Source: Promineifilum sp. (GTDB lineage: Bacteria; Chloroflexota; Anaerolineae; Promineifilales; Promineifilaceae). Taken from it: DNA of 15,710 bases. The stretch lies in the NCBI GenBank assembly GCA_020634335.1, contig JACKBY010000037.1, positions 1 through 15,710 on the forward strand. Reading direction: 5' to 3'. Under the pieces are notes generated by a model. The model was not told the DNA's origin, made no database searches, and was given only the letters and a program-made list of their open reading frames with translations. Shown piece after piece: positions 1 to 5,672 of the stretch. Positions within the stretch are counted from its first letter, which is position 1, and every line of letters starts with the position of its first letter. A program made the translations under genes and the position numbers.

Positions 1-50
1 TAGCGGTCGCTATCGGGGTCGGTAATAACTATTGTTTCCGTATCCGTCAT
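1..50 (-). CDS. 5' end of a further gene in the dynamin cassette (partial, unrecognised)
   Basis: Only the first 16 codons are inside the window; they read MTDTETIVITDPDSDR. The start is well supported: a GAGGAG ribosome binding site lies five bases upstream of the ATG, and the gene begins 21 bp after the stop of the CAP-domain gene, so it is almost certainly co-transcribed with it. The N-terminus has no signal peptide. It carries the string IVITDPDS, which resembles the short hydrophobic-x-I-T-x-acidic-D motif found in the two upstream products. No function can be assigned from this fragment. Confidence 0.7.
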   Translation of the reverse strand, partial: MTDTETIVITDPDSDR

Positions 51-71
51 TGTCTCCTCAGTTCGCCCCCG

Positions 72-719
72 TCAGACCGGTTTGGTCAGCGTGGCGATGA
101 AGTTTTGCGTCACGATTAATTGGCCCTCGGGTGCATAGGCAATGCCGATGCCCACGTGGGTCCATACCGGGTTCAGGATGTTGCCCCGGTGGTTTGTCAG
201 CCGCCGCGGCTGGTTCATGAAAGCCGCATGCACTTCCTGTATGCCCCGCTCGCCATGACTGGCCGGACCATAAATGACGCCGATATTCTCGCCGCAGGCC
301 AGATAACTGATGCCCTGCCGATCTAGACGATTGGCGACGGTGACGCCTTCCGGCGTGGCATGGGCCACGTAGCGCCGCTCCAGCATGTCGTTGGCATGTT
401 GTCGGGCCGTTTGAGCCAAGAGTGGATGCCATTGGAGCGGGCCTCGTCCCATCCATTTCGGGATGTGCTCGGCGCGCGCCTGATTCACCATGACGAAAAC
501 CATTTTCTCCAGCGGCCCGACGACTTCTTCCCCCGCCGGTTCAAAGGCGGCGATGTCGTCGGCCGTTATTAACAAGGTGTGGCCCCGATGCGCATCGCGC
601 GGCGGGGGCGCATCGGGTACGTCCTCCGGGCGGATGGTCAACACAGGCGGGGCCGTCACACGGCCGACCTGTGACTCGATGTCTTCTGCGGTTATCCGCA
701 ATGGATCAAGGTCTGTCAT
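72..719 (-). CDS. CAP/SCP (YkwD-like) domain protein without signal peptide
   Basis: A 215 aa protein. Residues about 70-212 form a CAP domain of the bacterial YkwD/PR-1 type. It shows the helix with NQAR (79-82), a His at 120 followed by the region leading to GENI (143-146), the HRGNIL box (177-182) and the VGIG...TQNF strand pair (189-207); H120/E144/H177 are the likely CAP cavity residues. Family members are usually secreted, but residues 1-65 here are acidic and polar, with no signal peptide or membrane segment. They hold three copies of a short motif: LRITAEDI (7-14), LTIRPEDV (27-34) and LLITADDI (49-56). The ATG is fixed by an in-frame TAG just before it, yet no Shine-Dalgarno is visible. 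It is third in the dynamin cassette, 97 bp after the previous gene. Family assignment is solid; function is unknown. Confidence 0.88.
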   Translation of the reverse strand: MTDLDPLRITAEDIESQVGRVTAPPVLTIRPEDVPDAPPPRDAHRGHTLLITADDIAAFEPAGEEVVGPLEKMVFVMVNQARAEHIPKWMGRGPLQWHPLLAQTARQHANDMLERRYVAHATPEGVTVANRLDRQGISYLACGENIGVIYGPASHGERGIQEVHAAFMNQPRRLTNHRGNILNPVWTHVGIGIAYAPEGQLIVTQNFIATLTKPV

Positions 720-742
720 CTAAAGATAAGGCACCTGGAAAT

Positions 743-797
743 GCCACAGATTTGCGCGCACTCCCGGAAAATCAGTGCCTTGCGCGAAATCTGTGGC
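743..797 (-). other. Long inverted repeat (hairpin) between cassette genes
   Basis: The arms at 743-760 and 781-797 are complementary over 17 pairs with one bulged base (G754); the core is GCCACAGATTT against AAATCTGTGGC, and the loop is 20 nt. It lies in the 97 bp gap between the 399 aa gene and the CAP gene. On the transcribed minus strand no T-run follows the hairpin, so it is not a standard intrinsic terminator. It could be an mRNA processing or stability element, an attenuator, or one copy of a dispersed palindromic repeat. Confidence 0.75.
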
Positions 798-816
798 TGT
801 TTTCATCAGTCCTGGC

Positions 817-2016
817 TTATGCTTTCAGGGTCCTGTAGAAAGGCAGCGTGAAATGTGTCCGATCGGCATTCAGCGTGATCGACTTGCGTTCTGTCTCCCC
901 GCCATAGTCGCGTGGCCAGGTAACGTCCACGTCGTAGGTCAGACCGGCATCGATTTGCACCGGTAGCTCACAAATGAATTCGCCATCCTTGTTGGTGGTG
1001 CCGGCGACATAACGGCGGATACCTCGCGAACTGACTCGCACTTGCAACCCGTATAATCCCGGCCCGTCCGGTTGATCCTGGACGACGACGTGGAGCTTGG
1101 TCGATTTCATCGCCGTGCGGCCGCGCCGCGTCCGGCGAACGGCTGATGTCGCTGCCGAGGTATTAGTTCCAACCGCAGCGTTGGGCATGACCACGTTAGA
1201 CGGCCGCGTGGCGGCAGGAGGCGCGGCCTCCGACGGATCGATGCGCAATGGCGGTTGGGTAATGGGAGAGGCGGGGCCGGTCGTCACGCCGGGGGCCAGA
1301 TCGTCGTCGGTGATGCTAATCGGGCTGCCCGGAGTGGGCGCAGTGGGGCGCTCTACTTCGTCCGGCGAAACTTCGATGCCGGCATTGTACTCCGGATAAC
1401 GTTCGGGAATCGGCGTTCGATAGTAGGGCGGCAGCGGCGCGATAGTTCCATCCGGTTGCAGGGTATTCAAGGAAGGCGGGCCGCCGGCGGCGTGGGCCAG
1501 CTTGCGGCCCAGTTTGTCGCGCTCGGTGGCGCTGCGCTGCACTTCTTGCCGTATAAAGTAAGCAGCCCGCTTGAGCACCTGGCCGGCCGGACTGAAGGGG
1601 TCGGGCGGCGAGGCCGGGTCGAGGCGGTCGAGCAGAAAATCGGCCCGCCACGCATAGGCGGCCACGATCAAGGCCAGCCAGGCCGGGGCGGGTTGCTCCG
1701 TTGATGACATCGTTCCGGCCGAGGTGGCTGCCAGAACGGCGACTTCTTCGTTATTGGCCAATCCGCTTTCCTGCAACAGCCCATAGAGCGCCAGCCGTGT
1801 GCCCTGTTCGGATTCCATAGCCTGGGCAAAGCTGTGGCGTGTTGGCTCATCCAGTACGTTGGCGGCCAGCAAAAGCGCGCGGGCGCGAGATTCGGCCAGC
1901 GGTTCGCCGTTGGGGTTCAGGTCGTGGTTCAGCCAATCGAGCAAGCGACCGGCGAAGGCCACTAGCTGAGACTTGCCGGGAAAGGACTGAATTTGCTTTT
2001 GGGCGGTTTCGTGCAT
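817..2016 (-). CDS. Unrecognised three-part protein in the dynamin cassette
   Basis: A 399 aa protein of no family I recognise. Residues 1-175 look mostly alpha-helical. Residues about 180-305 are a Pro/Ala/Thr-rich, probably disordered linker ending in a basic cluster (RRTRRGR, 294-300). Residues about 306-397 look like a beta-sandwich domain of the carboxypeptidase-regulatory/Ig-like sort, with a GTTNKDGEF turn (339-347). The linker contains ISITDDDL (233-240), plus looser relatives IEVSPDEV (214-221) and LRIDPSEA (257-264), echoing the motif repeated in the neighbouring CAP protein. There is no signal peptide or membrane helix, so it is probably cytosolic. The start has AAGGAG six bases upstream. 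It lies 99 bp after the dynamin gene on the same strand, so it may act as an adaptor for the GTPase; that is inference only. Confidence 0.8.
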   Translation of the reverse strand: MHETAQKQIQSFPGKSQLVAFAGRLLDWLNHDLNPNGEPLAESRARALLLAANVLDEPTRHSFAQAMESEQGTRLALYGLLQESGLANNEEVAVLAATSAGTMSSTEQPAPAWLALIVAAYAWRADFLLDRLDPASPPDPFSPAGQVLKRAAYFIRQEVQRSATERDKLGRKLAHAAGGPPSLNTLQPDGTIAPLPPYYRTPIPERYPEYNAGIEVSPDEVERPTAPTPGSPISITDDDLAPGVTTGPASPITQPPLRIDPSEAAPPAATRPSNVVMPNAAVGTNTSAATSAVRRTRRGRTAMKSTKLHVVVQDQPDGPGLYGLQVRVSSRGIRRYVAGTTNKDGEFICELPVQIDAGLTYDVDVTWPRDYGGETERKSITLNADRTHFTLPFYRTLKA

Positions 2017-2060
2017 CGCCAGCTCCTTGTGAGACCGCAGCCCACGGACGATGGCCGGCA

Positions 2061-2089
2061 GATCTACGGTTGTTGCCTTGCCGTAGATC
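2061..2089 (-). other. Hairpin in the gap downstream of the dynamin gene
   Basis: A perfect 9 bp inverted repeat, GATCTACGG (2061-2069) and CCGTAGATC (2081-2089), with an 11 nt loop. Weaker outer pairing (GGC/GCC and GGAC/GTCC) can lengthen it. It sits 27 bp past the dynamin stop codon and about 45 bp before the next start codon. No T-run follows on the minus strand, so read-through with partial attenuation or RNA processing is more likely than full termination. Confidence 0.65.
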
Positions 2090-2115
2090 GCCGTCCCTCG
2101 TCGGTCGTCGGCCGT

Positions 2116-4764
2116 TTAGATCGCCAGACCGGTCTCCAGATGATGCAGGCCGTCCCAGACGCGCATCAGTTCTTCCATGTCCGAGACGGACTCCATGTCA
2201 ACTTCAAGTGCCTTGCGCAATTCCGGCTTGTGGAGATTGCGGTCGTGCTGGCGGAGCATGGGCTTGATGAGCAGATTGTTGAAATCACGCTCGGTCTTTA
2301 TGGCCTCCAGCCAGAACAGCCGGCGCAAACGAGGCAACAGATCGTCATCGCTGAACAGGTCATCGATGATGGCGGCGAAGATGCGGTTGACCTTGACGGC
2401 CACGTTGTCCAGTAGATCAGCGTAGCTTGGTTCCAGATCGGCCGCCACAGGGGCCGATTTGCCCTCGCCCAGGAAGCTGATATCGATGTCGGGCATGACC
2501 TCACCAGCCGGCGTGTCGAGAATATTGATCTCAATCGATTCTTCGGCCGGCTGGGTGGGCGTCTCGGCGTTATTGTTGTTGCCTGACAGGTGCGGCATCG
2601 ACGCGGCGATCTCGCGGGCCACACGCTCCGGGCCATAGAGGGCCACGTCGAGCAAGCGCTCGTTGCTGGGCAAAGCCAGTTCTGCTTCGCCCGCGTAAAG
2701 GCGCGAATGAACCGAGCGGTCGGCGCGCATCAACTCATACATGGTCGCCTGCTGGCAGGTATAGCGGAAGCTCTGGCCGATGCGGTCGATGAGGATGCGA
2801 TAGGCATCGGACAGGGCCACAGCATTCTCGGTCTCGCCGGGAATGACGTAGGTATACTCCTGGTCGTAGGCGGCGCGTTCCAACCGCGAGAAGATTTCGT
2901 GCGCTTCCAGGGTGCGATTCAGCTCGGCGGCCATGATGTCGGCGGCCTCGGGCATGAACTTGGACACAGCGTCCTGCATGACCAGTTCGACCTGGAAGAG
3001 GATGCGCTTGATCGGCACCTCGATACCGCTGGTGCCCCAGATGAGGTTGTCATAGGTGACATCGCGGCCGTCCCAATACTCCGTACCGTAGTTCTCCAGC
3101 AGCATTTCGACTTCGCGCTGGACGGCATCCTGGACCATACCCTTGATGCCATTGAGCGTCGGCCGCAGCAATTGGCGGAATCGCTCGTCGCTGTTTGTCC
3201 GGCTGCTCAGCTCCAGCAGCGCGTTATGGAAGGCGCGCGGCAACTCCTTTTGCTGGCGGTTGAGGACGTTCTCGTAGCGCCGCTCCTGCAGCTGCTCCCA
3301 ACTGGTGGAGAAGGGCGGCTGCACGCCGCGCGCGGCCAACTGCTTCTCATAGTAGAAACGCAGGGCTTGCAGGGCATTGCGGGTGCGGGTCGCCGCCTCG
3401 CGCAACTGGCTGCGGACGCGTTCGTGCTGGATGAAGTGGATCAAGCTCTCGCGCAACAGCGGCACTTCGCTCAGCTTGAGCAAGGCTTCCTTGGTCTCCG
3501 GCTCCAGCGGGTCCTTGGTGGGGACTGTGCCCATCTGATCCTTGAAAACCTTCAGGATGCGTTCGGTTTCGCTGGCGAATTCTTCCGGCGCGTGCTCCGG
3601 GTCCTGCACATAGAGCGCCGGGGGAGCCATGATGAGAAAATAGGGCCGGTTGTGGCCGCGACTGCTGTAACGCTCCCAGTAGTTGGGGGCGATGTAGCGG
3701 GTGACGTCCTTGACTTCCAGCTCGGCTTCGGGCAGCCCGGAATTGAGGCGGTCAAACGCCTGCCGGACGTTGGCCCCGTTGACGGCCAGGAAAATTTTCG
3801 ATGCGGCTTCGTCCAAATCACCGCCGCTCAGACCAAAAAGGCGATTCTCCTTGATCCAGTTGACGGCCGACAAGGACTTCATCTCGTCGACACGCTGCCG
3901 GCCGGCGTCCGTAACCAGCACGACCATGGCATCCTCGCGCTTCATCTCTTCGAGGGTAATGGCCTCGTGCAACCGCATGCCCGCGCCAAGGCCAGGCACG
4001 TCAACGATGCGCAGGTAGCCGTTCATCAGTAAGTTGGGCACACCCGCCTTGGGTTGAATGCGAAAAGTAGCCGACTTGATCAGGCGAATCTGGCGCTGCT
4101 GGCTGCCCTTGAAGCTGTCCTCGCGCAGATGCTTGAGCGATTCTTCGTTCTCCAGAACGAGGCTGACCGGCGACGGCGCGCCGTCCTTGTACAAATTCTT
4201 GTTATTTTCGTATGAATCGATGCAGTCGAGGAGGATATCGAGATATTCGTCACGCTCGGTCTTGGCCTGTTCCTTGCGGGATTCTTCCAGGGCCTCGATG
4301 TCTTTGCGGGCCTGCTCGCGCTCGCCGCTGTTGGTGATGTCGAAGCCGTCGATCTCCGCCAGTTGGCAAAGACGGCGGACGCGCTCGGCGAACTCTTCCT
4401 TGCTCCAGTAGCTCAGCACGAGCGATTCGGCCTCATCTTCGGCCGCCTGTTCGATATAAACGATGGTGCCGGTGACCGCTGTAACTGCGCCGGTGGGCAG
4501 CAAGTTGCGGCCGAGGAGAGCGTTGATCAGCGTGCTCTTGCCCACGCCCGTCCCGCCGAAGAACACCAGCGTGTAGGTGCGCTGGGCCAGAATCTTTTGG
4601 GCTTCGTCGATGCTGAACTGGGCTTGGGGAACAGCCCGGATCAAATAATCGCGGGTGCGATCGATCGTTTGCTGCAGATCGATCCATTGTTCTACCTGGG
4701 CGGGGTTGATGAAAGGTAGCTCCGCCAGAGATGCTCGTAGGGAATCATTGTCATTCTTGCTCAT
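2116..4764 (-). CDS. Dynamin-family (dynamin-like) large GTPase
   Basis: An 882 aa protein. Residues 1-65 are helical. The G domain follows: P-loop GGTGVGKS (70-77), a threonine-bearing switch region near TAVTGT (95-100) and DVPG (255-258). About 150 charged, partly coiled-coil residues are inserted between switch I and DVPG. The G4 position reads NGAN (329-332) instead of the usual N/T-K-x-D. The rest (about 400-880) is helical with an acidic linker near 690-740, and has no clear transmembrane segment. Bacterial dynamin-like proteins bind, tubulate or fuse membranes using GTP. I chose the ATG at 4764 because AGAAGGA lies seven bases upstream; more upstream in-frame ATGs lack a ribosome site, and one overlaps a TATAAT box. 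It is the first gene of the cassette and diverges from the GNAT gene. Confidence 0.9.
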   Translation of the reverse strand: MSKNDNDSLRASLAELPFINPAQVEQWIDLQQTIDRTRDYLIRAVPQAQFSIDEAQKILAQRTYTLVFFGGTGVGKSTLINALLGRNLLPTGAVTAVTGTIVYIEQAAEDEAESLVLSYWSKEEFAERVRRLCQLAEIDGFDITNSGEREQARKDIEALEESRKEQAKTERDEYLDILLDCIDSYENNKNLYKDGAPSPVSLVLENEESLKHLREDSFKGSQQRQIRLIKSATFRIQPKAGVPNLLMNGYLRIVDVPGLGAGMRLHEAITLEEMKREDAMVVLVTDAGRQRVDEMKSLSAVNWIKENRLFGLSGGDLDEAASKIFLAVNGANVRQAFDRLNSGLPEAELEVKDVTRYIAPNYWERYSSRGHNRPYFLIMAPPALYVQDPEHAPEEFASETERILKVFKDQMGTVPTKDPLEPETKEALLKLSEVPLLRESLIHFIQHERVRSQLREAATRTRNALQALRFYYEKQLAARGVQPPFSTSWEQLQERRYENVLNRQQKELPRAFHNALLELSSRTNSDERFRQLLRPTLNGIKGMVQDAVQREVEMLLENYGTEYWDGRDVTYDNLIWGTSGIEVPIKRILFQVELVMQDAVSKFMPEAADIMAAELNRTLEAHEIFSRLERAAYDQEYTYVIPGETENAVALSDAYRILIDRIGQSFRYTCQQATMYELMRADRSVHSRLYAGEAELALPSNERLLDVALYGPERVAREIAASMPHLSGNNNNAETPTQPAEESIEINILDTPAGEVMPDIDISFLGEGKSAPVAADLEPSYADLLDNVAVKVNRIFAAIIDDLFSDDDLLPRLRRLFWLEAIKTERDFNNLLIKPMLRQHDRNLHKPELRKALEVDMESVSDMEELMRVWDGLHHLETGLAI

Positions 4765-4834
4765 TTTCTGTTCCTTCTGTCTCGCCAAAACCTGTGCCGG
4801 TATTTCGATGTGCCGATTATGATTGTCTGGATTC

Positions 4835-4840
4835 ATTATA
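4835..4840 (-). promoter_or_regulatory. -10 box of the dynamin cassette promoter
   Basis: TATAAT is a perfect sigma-70-type -10 box on the minus strand. It predicts a transcript start near 4828 and a leader of about 64 nt before the chosen ATG. No good -35 hexamer is seen 16-18 bp upstream (GTAGAT is the nearest). The rest of the 302 bp divergent region (4765-5066) holds no gene that I can support. It contains this promoter, the GNAT promoter and palindrome, and a small dyad CTCCAT/ATGGAG at 4875-4911. Confidence 0.5.
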
Positions 4841-5003
4841 CCCGACACAAAAATAGATCTACCTGATTTGCTACCTCCATTACGCCGATTAACCGCAAAG
4901 GTTGCATGGAGATACAAATTAAACCGCCCAAGTTATCCAGTTGTGCTCTCTCATGAAGTCTAGTCTACCGGCGTTAATAACACGTTTGAAAGTCGGGAAA
5001 GCC

Positions 5004-5032
5004 TTGATTTTCATGGGCCGCTATGCTATCCT
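5004..5032 (+). promoter_or_regulatory. Promoter of the GNAT gene
   Basis: TTGATT (5004-5009) and TATCCT (5027-5032) are separated by 17 bp, a good sigma-70 arrangement. The predicted start of transcription, near 5039, falls inside the palindrome at 5037-5053. Confidence 0.5.
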
Positions 5033-5036
5033 AGAT

Positions 5037-5053
5037 ATGACGCGATGCGTCAT
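5037..5053. promoter_or_regulatory. Palindrome over the GNAT transcription start (possible operator)
   Basis: ATGACGC and GCGTCAT form a perfect 7 bp inverted repeat around a 3 bp centre. It begins five bases downstream of the -10 box and ends 13 bp before the ATG. A dimeric repressor bound here would block initiation. The regulator is unknown. Confidence 0.4.
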
Positions 5054-5066
5054 GTGATTAATAATT

Positions 5067-5672
5067 ATGAACAAGAAAACCTTTAACGACACATTTGAGA
5101 CCAAGAAAGGATTAATCGTTAACACACGGCCGATTACATCGGAAGATGCGCCCTATCTGGTGGATATTTTTGAACATATGAGCGCGGAGAGCCGCTATAA
5201 TCGTTTCCTCCAGACGGCCGATCACGTGGACATGGACCGCATCTGGACAGAGGCGGAAAAGATCGCCGACATCTCACAGGATAATTGCTCCGGGTACCTG
5301 GCCTTTGCGGATCTGCCCGGACACCCGAATGCGCCGGTGGGCGGCGCGCGCTACATCAAGATTTCATCTACACAGGCGGAAATCGCCGTCTCCGTGCGCG
5401 ACGATATGCAAAACATGGGTATTGGCACGCACCTGCTGAGCATGCTCGTGCGGAGCGCCCTTGACGACGGCGTCGAGCAACTGGTCGGTACGATTGAAAA
5501 TAATAACGCGCCGATGTGGGCCATGCTGAAAAAGCTGGGCCACCGGCTGGAACGGCAACCGGAAGGCAACTATTCGGTCGTCATTATTCATATCCAGGAG
5601 ACCGGTAGCCGCCTCCAAGATCTGCTGGATACGGCGGCTGATTTTTCACCAGAACCGCAGATTATATGGTAG
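5067..5672 (+). CDS. GNAT-family N-acetyltransferase (resembles the Pat/AcuA-type lysine acetyltransferase domain)
   Basis: A 201 aa protein with one GNAT fold over residues about 17-178. It opens with the RPITSEDAPYL strand-helix (21-31) and an ESRYNRF segment (41-47) typical of the acetyltransferase domain of Pat-like protein lysine acetylases. The acetyl-CoA loop is QNMGIGT (115-121), the Q-x-x-G-x-G motif. The IENNNAPMWAMLKKLGH segment (143-159) is the usual C-terminal part of the fold. The substrate cannot be read from sequence; protein lysine, an amino acid or an antibiotic are all possible. No Shine-Dalgarno precedes the ATG, and no better start is seen. The last 27 bp overlap the convergent sppA gene, and a terminator-like hairpin lies within the 3' coding end. 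Confidence 0.85.
   Translation: MNKKTFNDTFETKKGLIVNTRPITSEDAPYLVDIFEHMSAESRYNRFLQTADHVDMDRIWTEAEKIADISQDNCSGYLAFADLPGHPNAPVGGARYIKISSTQAEIAVSVRDDMQNMGIGTHLLSMLVRSALDDGVEQLVGTIENNNAPMWAMLKKLGHRLERQPEGNYSVVIIHIQETGSRLQDLLDTAADFSPEPQIIW
5607..5646 (+). terminator. Terminator-like hairpin inside the 3' end of the GNAT gene
   Basis: AGCCGCC (5607-5613) pairs with GGCGGCT (5633-5639), and an inner TCCA/TGGA pair (5614-5617 with 5626-5629) extends the stem. GATTTTT follows on the plus strand. It ends 24 bp before the GNAT stop codon, so strong termination would make stop-less mRNA. On the minus strand the same hairpin lies 6 bp past the sppA stop, preceded by an A-tract, and may protect or end that transcript. 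Confidence 0.35.

Noticed and set aside
2590..4032. A 480-codon open frame on the plus strand, opposite the dynamin gene
   Set aside because: It is the antisense shadow of a clear GTPase gene in a GC-rich genome; its translation has no recognisable domain, and no promoter or ribosome site of its own was seen.
4765..4917. A longer dynamin N-terminus starting at 4917 or at the ATG near 4833
   Set aside because: Neither has a ribosome site, the second overlaps the TATAAT box, and the extra residues are unlike the rest of the protein; the ATG at 4764 has a good AGAAGGA.
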